The translations under genes were made by a program, and so were the position numbers. A stretch of DNA of 64,000 bases from assembly GCA_038040395.1 (NCBI GenBank), contig JBBPIJ010000007.1, forward strand, positions 1-64,000. Direction: 5' to 3'. The notes beneath the pieces are model-generated. The model saw only the letters and a list, made by a program, of their open reading frames with translations, made no database searches and was not told the DNA's origin. Source of the DNA: VAXT01 sp038040395 (GTDB taxonomy: Bacteria; Actinomycetota; Thermoleophilia; Gaiellales; Gaiellaceae). Of the stretch, positions 8,589 through 15,219 are shown in pieces. The stretch's first letter is position 1. The number at the start of each line of letters is the position of its first letter.

Positions 8589-9320
8589 CTATGTCAGGCG
8601 AAATACGAGCACTGCCGCGGCGAGCGTCGTGACGGCGACCGTCAGCGCGCGAAGCGCAGCCTCGGGCGCCGCTGTCAGCGTCTTCGCGGTCACGGGCACG
8701 CGGCTGCCGTCGAGCAGCTCGATCGTGCCCTCGACCGACGCGACCCGCCTGCGCATGGTTCGCACCTGGGTCGAAAGGTGCCGCTGCGCCAGGCTGAGAA
8801 AAGCCGCGAAGGCGGCCGCAAGCAACGCCTCCACCGTGATGCGCTCGGCAACCACGAGATAGGCCGCGAGGAGCGGGAACGATCCCCAGGCGACGGCAAA
8901 CCACCAGTCCGAGTGGAATCGCCCGCCGGCGAGCTCGAGGTTGTACGCGCAGACGATGAAGGCGCCGAGAGCGACGAGAGGCGCCAGCCAGGCGGTGTAG
9001 TTGAGCGACGCATAGACGCCGATGGCGACAGCTCCGCCGATCGACCCCGTCGCGAGGACGACGAGCACGCGATCGGAGATCTTCGTCTGTAGCGGGCGGC
9101 CGTTGAGCTCGTCGAGCGCGTGCGCTCCGATGCCGACGGCGAGGAAGAACGCGGCGAGAGCCGCCAGCAGACGCCGTGTCTCGACGTGCGGGGCAAGCCC
9201 GGCGCCGATCGCCACGTACGAGAGGTGCCAGAGCGTGTACGGGGGATGGAGGACCGTCACGTAGTCGCGCCAGCCGCCGGTCTCGAGCGCGTAGAAGGCA
9301 GGCCTCGGCTTCGCGCTCAT
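8589..9320 (-). CDS. Polytopic membrane protein paired with a UbiE-like methyltransferase
   Basis: 243 aa starting at the ATG at 9320, which overlaps the methyltransferase stop. About seven hydrophobic segments are visible. The segment ALDELNGRPLQTKISDR faintly resembles the Asp-containing loops of UbiA prenyltransferases, and FHSDWWFAVAWGSFPLL is another recognisable conserved stretch, but the NDxxD signature is absent. A short hydrophilic domain (about 180-215) precedes the last helix. Function unknown; the tight coupling to a quinone-type methyltransferase suggests a lipid or quinone substrate. Confidence 0.65.
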   Translation of the reverse strand: MSAKPRPAFYALETGGWRDYVTVLHPPYTLWHLSYVAIGAGLAPHVETRRLLAALAAFFLAVGIGAHALDELNGRPLQTKISDRVLVVLATGSIGGAVAIGVYASLNYTAWLAPLVALGAFIVCAYNLELAGGRFHSDWWFAVAWGSFPLLAAYLVVAERITVEALLAAAFAAFLSLAQRHLSTQVRTMRRRVASVEGTIELLDGSRVPVTAKTLTAAPEAALRALTVAVTTLAAAVLVFRLT

Positions 9321-10030
9321 GCGCGCCGGCCCCAGACGACGTAACCCCCGCCGAGGCTGAGCCGGCACACTCGCGGCTCGTCGATCCCCGCCGCGCGCCA
9401 GAGGTCGAGCTGCCTGGCGATCGGAAAGCTCGAATGAAACGCCCGGATGCTCGGCCCGAGAAAGGCGCCGACCTCGTGCCAACCGGGCGAGATGAGCCTG
9501 CCCGCGACAGGCAGTCCGACGCGCACGTAGGCCTCCCAGAGTGGCCGCCAGAGTCCGCGCGGAAGCCCGAACTCGAGCGCCGCGATCGATCCACCCGGCT
9601 TGACGACTCGCGCGAGCTCCTTCAGCGTCGCCGCGGGCTCGTCGACGTAGCGCAGCAGGTAGGTGAACGTGAGCCCCCCGAATGCGCCGTTCTCGAACGG
9701 GAGCCGGTCCGCGCTTCCTTCGACGAGCCGGATCCGGTCGGCAAGCCCCGCCGCCTCCACGCGCGCACGGCCCGTCGACACCATCTCCGCGCTCTGGTCG
9801 AGGCCCACGACGCGGCAGCCCGTCCGCAGGGCCAGTTCGATCGCAACCGCCGCAGTCCCCGCCGCGACGTCGAGCACCTCGTCGGCCGGCCCGGCGTTGA
9901 TCCGCGAGACGAGGAAGCGGCGCCAGCGAGGGTCCTGGCCCAGTGAGAGGAGCCGGCTCCAGCGGTCGTACGTCGGGCCGAGCGGCGCGAAGAGCTCCTG
10001 CGCCAGCCGGGAGCGCTCGGAGTGGGCCAT
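9317..10030 (-). CDS. Class I SAM methyltransferase, UbiE/MenG type
   Basis: 237 aa. An N-terminal LFAPLGPTYDRWSRLLSLGQD is followed by the SAM-binding core EVLDVAAGTAAVAIEL, an acidic VVGLDQSAEM loop and the UbiE-like GLTFTYLLRYVDEP region. The family methylates demethylmenaquinone/ubiquinone precursors; the GLTFTYLLRYV pattern resembles the MenG/UbiE signature, so menaquinone biosynthesis is a reasonable guess. Start at the ATG at 10030 places the N-terminus as in homologues; longer in-frame extensions lack support. It overlaps the downstream membrane protein gene by 4 bases. Other small-molecule substrates remain possible. Confidence 0.8.
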   Translation of the reverse strand: MAHSERSRLAQELFAPLGPTYDRWSRLLSLGQDPRWRRFLVSRINAGPADEVLDVAAGTAAVAIELALRTGCRVVGLDQSAEMVSTGRARVEAAGLADRIRLVEGSADRLPFENGAFGGLTFTYLLRYVDEPAATLKELARVVKPGGSIAALEFGLPRGLWRPLWEAYVRVGLPVAGRLISPGWHEVGAFLGPSIRAFHSSFPIARQLDLWRAAGIDEPRVCRLSLGGGYVVWGRRA

Positions 10031-10042
10031 GGGGCCGAGTCT

Positions 10043-10606
10043 ATGCTTGCCGCCGTGGCGCTCCGGGACGACCTCGACCGTGCCGCCACGGCGGCCGTGG
10101 GCCTCGCCGGCGCCGGCGAAGAGCTCGCCGGCATCGTCCCCGCCGAGGCCGAGCCGGGCGAGCGCACCTACCTCTGCGCCTTCACCAGCGGCGAGGAGAG
10201 GACCTGGGTCGTCCTGGACGATCGCGGAGAGCCGGTGGGAAGCCGCGACGCCGTCCGCCGGACGGTGTCGATCACGGCCATGTGCGAGCTGGCAGAGGAG
10301 AGCGCGGGCGGGGGCGAGCTCGGCGAGCTTCGCGAGCAGCTCGTCGCGTTGAGGCTCACCGAGAATCCGCCAGGGATCGAGGAGGCCGAGGAAGCCGCGC
10401 TCGCCCTCGAGCAGGCGATCGGCGCGCCTCCGCGCCTGGCGGAGCCCGCTTACCTTGACCGTGTGGGGGCCGCGACCAGGCGCCTGGAACAGGCGCTCGG
10501 CCCGTCGGCCGGCTCTCCGTTCGCCGAGGCGATGAAGAGCGGCCTGGCCACCGTGGAAGAACTTGCGCACGACGTCGAGTCGAACTACAAGCTGCCACTC
10601 GACTGA
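10043..10606 (+). CDS. Hypothetical protein, acidic and Ala/Glu-rich
   Basis: 187 aa from the ATG at 10043. An upstream in-frame ATG at 10022 would overlap the divergent methyltransferase start and is less likely. The protein has a compact alpha/beta N-terminal half including TYLCAFTSGEERTWVVLDD and a helical C-terminal half. No recognised family motif or membrane segment. It is followed after 20 bp by another small same-strand gene. Confidence 0.6.
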   Translation: MLAAVALRDDLDRAATAAVGLAGAGEELAGIVPAEAEPGERTYLCAFTSGEERTWVVLDDRGEPVGSRDAVRRTVSITAMCELAEESAGGGELGELREQLVALRLTENPPGIEEAEEAALALEQAIGAPPRLAEPAYLDRVGAATRRLEQALGPSAGSPFAEAMKSGLATVEELAHDVESNYKLPLD

Positions 10607-10626
10607 GCGCCGGTATCGTTGGCCGC

Positions 10627-10920
10627 ATGGAAGGTGGATTCGGATTCCCGCTCGGAGGCGACCCGGACGACCTCATGAAGAACCTCCAGGAGTTCGCCGC
10701 ACGCCAGGCGGAGTCTGTCGCAGAGGCTCAGCGCGAGCAGTTCGCGACCCTGACGCTCAACACGGCAGTTGAGCTGACGGGCGCGGCGCTCGGCCGGATA
10801 ACCGTCGAAGGCGGCCCCGACGAGCAGACCCTCGCCCTCCGCGACGCGATGCGAGTCATCTTCCCCGAGGCGGTCGCGCTCGTGAGCGCAGCCCGCCAGG
10901 GCTTCATGCGCGACGGCTAG
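10627..10920 (+). CDS. Small hypothetical protein
   Basis: 97 aa, soluble, mostly helical. The Gly/Pro-rich start (MEGGFGFPLGGDPDDLMKNL) is followed by amphipathic helices rich in Ala, Glu and Gln. It may be co-transcribed with the preceding gene. It converges on the MauA-like gene ending at 10930 with only 9 bp between the stops. No function can be assigned. Confidence 0.55.
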   Translation: MEGGFGFPLGGDPDDLMKNLQEFAARQAESVAEAQREQFATLTLNTAVELTGAALGRITVEGGPDEQTLALRDAMRVIFPEAVALVSAARQGFMRDG

Positions 10921-10929
10921 GCGGGAGGG

Positions 10930-11388
10930 TTAAACCGGGGCGACGACCGCGGGGCACGGGCACGGCTGATCGCCCGAGTGCAGCCGCGGCGTGCACGGGA
11001 TGTTGAGGCGCATGAAGCAGTGGCACGACGTGTTCGCGCATCCGCTCGGGCAGTTGCACTCCGAGCAGCGCATGCGGCAGGGGGTCCCCGTGAGGCAGCA
11101 GAACCACTCGCCGCTCGTGCTACAGCCGGCCGGGCAGCCGCCTCCCTGTTGGCAGGTCTTGCACGGGTACGACGTCGGCTGCATGTCCGTGCAGATCGGG
11201 CCGATGCCGACGCACGGGTTGCAAGGCCCCCCGCCGCAGCCGACGCAGCCTGCGACCGAGCCGAGCGTGACGTCCGTCCTCGTCAGGTAGAGGCCCGCTC
11301 CAAGCGAGCTTGCTCCCAGGAACTTGAAGAACTGTCGGCGCGACGAGCGCCGCGCGAGCATCCCTGCCGCTTTGGATGCGACGTCCAC
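10930..11388 (-). CDS. Tat-exported 21-Cys protein resembling methylamine dehydrogenase light chain (copy 1)
   Basis: 152 aa, GTG start. Residues 1-45 form a Tat signal with SRRQFFKFLG and a hydrophobic GAGLYLT stretch. The mature part has 21 cysteines in about 105 residues, including CVGCGGGPCNPC, CKTCQQGGGC, a CC pair in GEWFCC and a CRMRCSECNC run. This recalls the six-disulfide light chain MauA, whose maturation needs MauD and MauE, and both are encoded in this operon. MauA's quinone cofactor TTQ is built from two tryptophans; this protein has a single Trp, next to the CC pair, so TTQ cannot form. It is last in the operon and shares all 21 Cys positions with the copy at 12410-12883. Likely an extracytoplasmic disulfide-rich or metal-binding protein; function unknown. 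Confidence 0.85.
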   Translation of the reverse strand: MDVASKAAGMLARRSSRRQFFKFLGASSLGAGLYLTRTDVTLGSVAGCVGCGGGPCNPCVGIGPICTDMQPTSYPCKTCQQGGGCPAGCSTSGEWFCCLTGTPCRMRCSECNCPSGCANTSCHCFMRLNIPCTPRLHSGDQPCPCPAVVAPV

Positions 11389-11390
11389 GC

Positions 11391-11636
11391 CTACCTGGTC
11401 GTCCCGATCGTGATCACCTTGTGCACGTCGAGCGGGATCTTCTCGACGTTGAAGGCAGGAGTCCCCTGGTAGGCGCGGTCCTTGTCTCGCGACGTCTGGC
11501 GTAGCCGCGCGAACTGCTGCGCGACCAGGTTGTTCGCCTCGGTCGCGCTGCCCGCAAAGACGGTCACGTTCTGCATCAGGGTTACCCCGTCGTCGCCCGT
11601 GATCTGGCGGCTCAACATGTACATAGCTCCGTCCAT
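11391..11636 (-). CDS. 81-aa soluble protein of the mau-like operon
   Basis: 81 aa, ATG at 11636 with a plausible purine-rich region upstream (GGGAGGAGTGGAGA just before the start). No signal peptide, no membrane segment and no cysteine, so it should stay in the cytoplasm. The sequence has a helical centre (AGSATEANNLVAQQFARLRQ) and beta-like ends. No family recognised. It sits 2 bp upstream of the MauA-like copy 1 start, which argues for coupled expression; a chaperone or regulator for the Tat substrates is one speculative role. Confidence 0.65.
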   Translation of the reverse strand: MDGAMYMLSRQITGDDGVTLMQNVTVFAGSATEANNLVAQQFARLRQTSRDKDRAYQGTPAFNVEKIPLDVHKVITIGTTR

Positions 11637-11655
11637 CTCTCCACTCCTCCCGCTG

Positions 11656-12237
11656 TTAGGAAATCACGATTACGCCCGCAATTACAAGTGCTGTCACGCC
11701 GACGAGACGCTTGAGCGGCACCACGCGCTCCTGGATCGCGTCGCACGCTGCTGCGAAGTCGTCTCCTGCCGCGGAGACCGCAGCAACCACGGCGAGCGCA
11801 CGCGAAGCTCCGTACACGGCCATGACGGCAACCGCGGTCCCGAGATCGCCCGCCAGCAGGGCCGCGACCGGCAGCACGAGCAACGACTGGTAGGGGATGC
11901 GCGTGCTGATGCCGAGGCCCAAGTCGAACCCCCAGGCGAAGATGCCGGGATAGTTGCCCATCGAGCAGGGCCAGGAGCCTGGAGTCTGGCGCTCGGTTGT
12001 GATCGGCCGCAAACGAAGGAACCCCAGATCAACGGACGCTGCGTACAGCAACGCCGCCGGAACGGCGACCGCGAAGACCGTGTCGAGCGCGTCACCGACC
12101 GCGGCGCGCAGCAAGAGCCCTGCAAATCCGAGGACGACGCCGATCGTTGCCCCGCCGCCGATTCCGCCGAGGACGTGGAGTGCGAGCGCTAGCTTTTTCC
12201 TGCCCACCCGGACCAGGGGGCCGATCTCACCGACCAT
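11656..12237 (-). CDS. Polytopic membrane protein of the mau-like operon, possibly MauF/CcdA-related
   Basis: 193 aa with about six hydrophobic segments. Between them, residues about 83-112 (ERQTPGSW, then AWGFDLGLGISTR) match a pattern I associate with actinobacterial MauF/CcdA-like membrane proteins, where an RQ-x-W loop precedes a Gly-rich helix. It has two cysteines (about 91 and 165), but they are not arranged as the CcdA transmembrane pair, so direct thiol chemistry is uncertain. In methylamine operons MauF is a membrane protein of the same cluster as MauE and MauD; the placement here is analogous. The MauF assignment rests on context and weak resemblance. Confidence 0.6.
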   Translation of the reverse strand: MVGEIGPLVRVGRKKLALALHVLGGIGGGATIGVVLGFAGLLLRAAVGDALDTVFAVAVPAALLYAASVDLGFLRLRPITTERQTPGSWPCSMGNYPGIFAWGFDLGLGISTRIPYQSLLVLPVAALLAGDLGTAVAVMAVYGASRALAVVAAVSAAGDDFAAACDAIQERVVPLKRLVGVTALVIAGVIVIS

Positions 12238-12246
12238 TGAGAGTCC

Positions 12247-12417
12247 TCAGGGGCTCGCCGCGGTCGACAACCCGACGACGAGGCTGAGGCTCACGAGGAC
12301 AAACACAGGCACCGTGCCGATTTCCGGGGCGCCGACTCCGCTCGCCAGCACGGCCGCGGAGAGGCCGATCAAGCCGGCGAGCGCAACGAGCCCGCCGAAG
12401 CGGGCGGTGTTAGCCAT
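12247..12417 (-). CDS. 56-aa two-helix membrane peptide of the mau-like operon
   Basis: A short frame starts at the ATG at 12417, overlapping the stop of the upstream 21-Cys protein (12410-12412), and ends at the TGA at 12247-12249. The product is M-ANTARFGG followed by two hydrophobic segments (about 10-26 and 35-50) separated by a turn with Pro and Glu. It fills the only gap in the operon and ends 9 bp before the next start. The overlap and hydrophobicity support a real gene. Function unknown; a small subunit or partner of the adjacent membrane protein is plausible. Confidence 0.65.
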   Translation of the reverse strand: MANTARFGGLVALAGLIGLSAAVLASGVGAPEIGTVPVFVLVSLSLVVGLSTAASP

Positions 12418-12883
12418 CTGCGGCGGCGAGGACCGGCGCTTCGAGGGGCGGGCAGGGACACGGCTGGTCGCCGGAGTGCAGCCTCGGGGTACAAGGGGTG
12501 CTCAGTATCGTGAAGCAATGACAGGAGGGGTTCCCGCAGCCGCTTGGGCAATTGCACTCGGAGCACCGCATGCGGCAGACGGTCCCCGTCTGGCAGCAGA
12601 ACCACTCGCCGCCGGTGCTGCAGCCGACCGGGCAGCCGCCGCCCTGCTGGCACGTCTTGCAAGGGAACGCAGGATTGACGATGTCGCATCGCTGGACCGG
12701 TGAGAAGCACGGGTTGCAGGGGCCGCCGCCGCAGCCGACACACCCCGAAACCGCACCCAGGGAGACGTCCGTGCGCGTCAGAAACAGTCCGGCGCCAAGC
12801 GAGCCCGCGCCGAGAAACTTGAAGAACTGCCTGCGCGAAGATTTGCGCGCGAGCGCCTGAGCGGCCATGCCGGTGAGATCCAT
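12410..12883 (-). CDS. Tat-exported 21-Cys protein resembling methylamine dehydrogenase light chain (copy 2)
   Basis: 157 aa; ATG at 12883 overlaps the MauD-like stop (ATGA). A Tat motif SRRQFFK at residues 16-22 and a hydrophobic segment precede the first Cys at residue 48. There are 21 cysteines in about 105 residues, all aligned with copy 1, with conserved blocks CVGCGGGPCNPC, GEWFCC, CRMRCSECNCPSGC and a C-terminal HSGDQPCPCP. There is one Trp only, so the TTQ cofactor of true MauA cannot be made. The cysteine-dense, twin-arginine, MauDE-linked character is MauA-like; catalysis is not predicted. The tail differs from copy 1 (about 10 extra residues, Ala-rich). It is the first of the two substrates in transcription order. 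Confidence 0.87.
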   Translation of the reverse strand: MDLTGMAAQALARKSSRRQFFKFLGAGSLGAGLFLTRTDVSLGAVSGCVGCGGGPCNPCFSPVQRCDIVNPAFPCKTCQQGGGCPVGCSTGGEWFCCQTGTVCRMRCSECNCPSGCGNPSCHCFTILSTPCTPRLHSGDQPCPCPPLEAPVLAAADG

Positions 12884-13509
12884 CAGTCCTCCCTCGAGTC
12901 TGCGACGGCTGCAGGCTCGCCGTCGACCTGCGTCCAGCCACCAGGTTGCAACGTGCCTTCCTGCTCGAGCAGCGACTCGAGCTGACGCCAGTCGTTCGCA
13001 AGCCCGCGGATGACGACGTTGCGCTCGTGATCCAGGAGATACGCGAAGGGGGTCAGCGTCACGATGTAATCCTTCTCGATCTGACCGGTCGTGTCGACGA
13101 CCATCGGCGCCTCGAGTCGGTTCATGCGCCCGAAGGCCCGGCACGACTCGACGTCGCCGCGGCAGACGACGAGGAAGTCGAACTCTCCGCTCCTCGTCTT
13201 GCGAACCTCGTTCACCGCGGGGATCAGTTCCCGGCACGAGAGACAGCCGGGTGAGGCGAAGACGATCATGCGGGGGACCGGGGCGAGCCCGGAGAGCGTC
13301 ACGAGCTCCTCGGACTCGGAGTCCAGGGCCGTGAAGTCGGGCGCCAGTGTGCCCCGCTCGAGGCCCGTGTCGGTGATGAGCGCGCCGGGGTCGTCACCCA
13401 GCCGCAGTTGAATGAGGCCGAGCTGGCGGAGAGAGCCTGCGAGCAGGAATGCGAGCACCAGCACGAGCAGCCAGAGCACGACGTACGAGGCGAGCCAGAC
13501 GCCGCTCAT
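12883..13509 (-). CDS. MauD-like thioredoxin-fold disulfide protein
   Basis: 208 aa, ATG at 13509 overlapping the MauE-like stop by 3 bases. A single N-terminal transmembrane helix (about 6-25) anchors an extracytoplasmic thioredoxin/AhpC-TSA-like domain (APDF at 56-59; FASPGCLSC with CxxC at Cys89 and Cys92; the cis-Pro region TLTPFAYLLD). MauD proteins act with MauE in forming or proofreading the disulfides of the methylamine dehydrogenase light chain. Here the immediate downstream gene encodes a 21-Cys Tat protein, the obvious candidate substrate. A longer in-frame reading exists upstream but overlaps MauE and lacks support. Confidence 0.88.
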   Translation of the reverse strand: MSGVWLASYVVLWLLVLVLAFLLAGSLRQLGLIQLRLGDDPGALITDTGLERGTLAPDFTALDSESEELVTLSGLAPVPRMIVFASPGCLSCRELIPAVNEVRKTRSGEFDFLVVCRGDVESCRAFGRMNRLEAPMVVDTTGQIEKDYIVTLTPFAYLLDHERNVVIRGLANDWRQLESLLEQEGTLQPGGWTQVDGEPAAVADSRED

Positions 13510-14123
13510 CGCTCCTCCTGCCTCGGCCAGAGCGGGATCGTGAGCGGCTGGTGCCGGAAGCTCACCCGGCGGGTCGGCGTGGGGTAGAAGGTCGCCTCGC
13601 TGCGGAGGAATGACCAGGCGAGCGGGATGAGACCGGACAGGCGGGTCGCGGCCACGAGCCCGGCCACCATCAGCAGGGCCGGCAGAACCTCGCCGCGGGC
13701 GATCCAGGCCGTGTCTGCACTCGCGAAGACGAGCACCGCGACGGCAAGCCCCGCGAGCGCGAGCGCGCGCACGAGCGCGAGTGGCGAGATCGTCTCGACG
13801 TCGGAGGCGCCGAAGCAGTGGCACGGCGCCCGGTTCGAGCGGGCGAGGCTGATCGCGAGCGCAGCCGCGAAGACGGTGAAGAGGGCAATCGCGCCTACAG
13901 CCGCGATCGTGGGCACGAGCCCGCTCACGAGCAAGGCGCCGAGGCCAAGCTCGGCTGCGATCAGGCTCCCGCCGACGACCGGTGCGAGCCGCGGTGGAAC
14001 CAGCCGGTACTGGCGCACGCCTTCGAAGAAGTCCCGCGGCGCGCGCGCCTTCTCCAGCCCGGCGAGCAGGCACACGGCTCCCAGGCCCGTGCGAAACACG
14101 AAGTACGTGACTACAGACGCCAA
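13506..14123 (-). CDS. MauE/DoxX-like membrane protein
   Basis: 205 aa from a TTG at 14123, chosen because a strong ribosome site (GGAGGGGG) lies 6 bases upstream; an ATG at 14192 gives a longer frame without one and would leave only 29 bp to the divergent gene. About five hydrophobic segments, with the MauE-type AGLEKARAPRDFFEGVRQYRL motif near the N-terminus and an APCHCFG (CxC) motif in the middle, as in MauE proteins. The C-terminal ~55 residues are hydrophilic after a last helix. MauE is the membrane partner of MauD in light-chain maturation. First gene of the seven-gene operon. Confidence 0.85.
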   Translation of the reverse strand: MASVVTYFVFRTGLGAVCLLAGLEKARAPRDFFEGVRQYRLVPPRLAPVVGGSLIAAELGLGALLVSGLVPTIAAVGAIALFTVFAAALAISLARSNRAPCHCFGASDVETISPLALVRALALAGLAVAVLVFASADTAWIARGEVLPALLMVAGLVAATRLSGLIPLAWSFLRSEATFYPTPTRRVSFRHQPLTIPLWPRQEER

Positions 14124-14221
14124 AAAGTTCCCCCTCCGGGTGTCCCCCTTGCCTTCTCCCTCGATCTTGCGCCGCAGAGAAGATTTCGTCAAGTCGGGAC
14201 GCCACTAGAATCGCCGGGCCC
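14124..14221. promoter_or_regulatory. Divergent intergenic region between the mau-like operon and proline dehydrogenase
   Basis: 98 bp separate the two divergent starts, so both promoters should lie here. It contains the GGAGGGGG ribosome site for the minus-strand gene next to 14123. I could not identify convincing -35/-10 elements by eye. Confidence 0.4.
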
Positions 14222-15142
14222 TTGGCTCTCGTCGACCGCGCCATCGTTCGGGTTCTTCCAGCCGTCCCGCGGCCGATCGTCCGCAAGATCTCGGAGCGCT
14301 ACATCGCGGGCACCGGCCTAGCGGATGCCTGCCGGGTCGTGCGGCGCCTGAACGAGGAGGGCAAGGCGGCGACGATCGACGTCCTGGGCGAGGAGATCCG
14401 GAGCCGCAGAGAGGCGCTCGGAATCGTCCGGGCCTACCACGACGTCTTCGAGGCGATCGAGAGGGAGCACCTCGACTCGAACGTCAGCGTCAAGCTCACC
14501 GCGCTCGGGCTGAACCTCGCCCACGAGCTCTGCCGGGCGAACCTCGAAACCGTCGTGCGCCATGCCGCGGAGAGCGGGAACTTCGTCCGGATCGACATGG
14601 AGGACTCGAGCTGCACGACCGATACCCTGCGCCTGTACCGCGAGCTGCGGGAAGCGGGGCTCGACAACGTCGGCATCGTGCTCCAGGCGTACCTGCGGCG
14701 GACGATCAGGGACATCCGCGCGCTGGCGCCGCTCAAGCCGAACGTCCGGCTCTGCAAGGGCATCTACGTCGAGCCGCCGCTGATCGCGTACCGCGACTTC
14801 GAGGAAGTCCGGCAGAACTTCGTGCTCGCCCTGCGCGAGCTGCTCCGGGCGGGCTCGTACGTAGGAATCGCGACCCACGACAGGTGGCTGATCTCGGAAG
14901 GCCGGCGACTCGTCGAGGAACACGGCCTGTCGCGCGACCAGTTCGAGTTCCAGATGCTGCTCGGCGTGGCCGAGATGTCAGCCGACCGGCTGGTGAGAGA
15001 CGGCCACCGCTTGCGGGTCTACGTCCCGTTCGGCGACCACTGGTACAGCTACTCGGTCCGCCGCCTCCAGGAGAACCCGAAGATCGCCGGCTATATCGCC
15101 GCGGACACCGTGAACCGCCTGTTCGGCTCGAACGGCCGGTGA
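14222..15142 (+). CDS. Proline dehydrogenase
   Basis: 306 aa, TTG start. It matches the monofunctional ProDH family: SVKLTALGLNL, VRIDMEDSSCTTDTLRLYREL, VGIVLQAYLRRT, RLCKGIYVEPP, GIATHDRWLI and the C-terminal YVPFGDHWYSYSVRRLQENP, covering the TIM-barrel FAD-binding and proline-binding residues. The enzyme oxidises proline to pyrroline-5-carboxylate in association with the membrane quinone pool. No P5C dehydrogenase follows in this window. Length is normal for the stand-alone form. Confidence 0.93.
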   Translation: MALVDRAIVRVLPAVPRPIVRKISERYIAGTGLADACRVVRRLNEEGKAATIDVLGEEIRSRREALGIVRAYHDVFEAIEREHLDSNVSVKLTALGLNLAHELCRANLETVVRHAAESGNFVRIDMEDSSCTTDTLRLYRELREAGLDNVGIVLQAYLRRTIRDIRALAPLKPNVRLCKGIYVEPPLIAYRDFEEVRQNFVLALRELLRAGSYVGIATHDRWLISEGRRLVEEHGLSRDQFEFQMLLGVAEMSADRLVRDGHRLRVYVPFGDHWYSYSVRRLQENPKIAGYIAADTVNRLFGSNGR

Positions 15143-15219
15143 GCTTCTTCGTCTTCCGGCTCGAATTGGCCGAATGGCCGGTTGCGGGAATGCCCAGGCG
15201 GGCTTAGGTTTTCCACAGC

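Noticed and set aside
10930..12883. Naming the Cys-rich proteins MauA (functional methylamine dehydrogenase light chain)
   Set aside because: Each has one Trp, whereas TTQ needs two, and no heavy chain is present; only a light-chain-like fold or maturation is supported.
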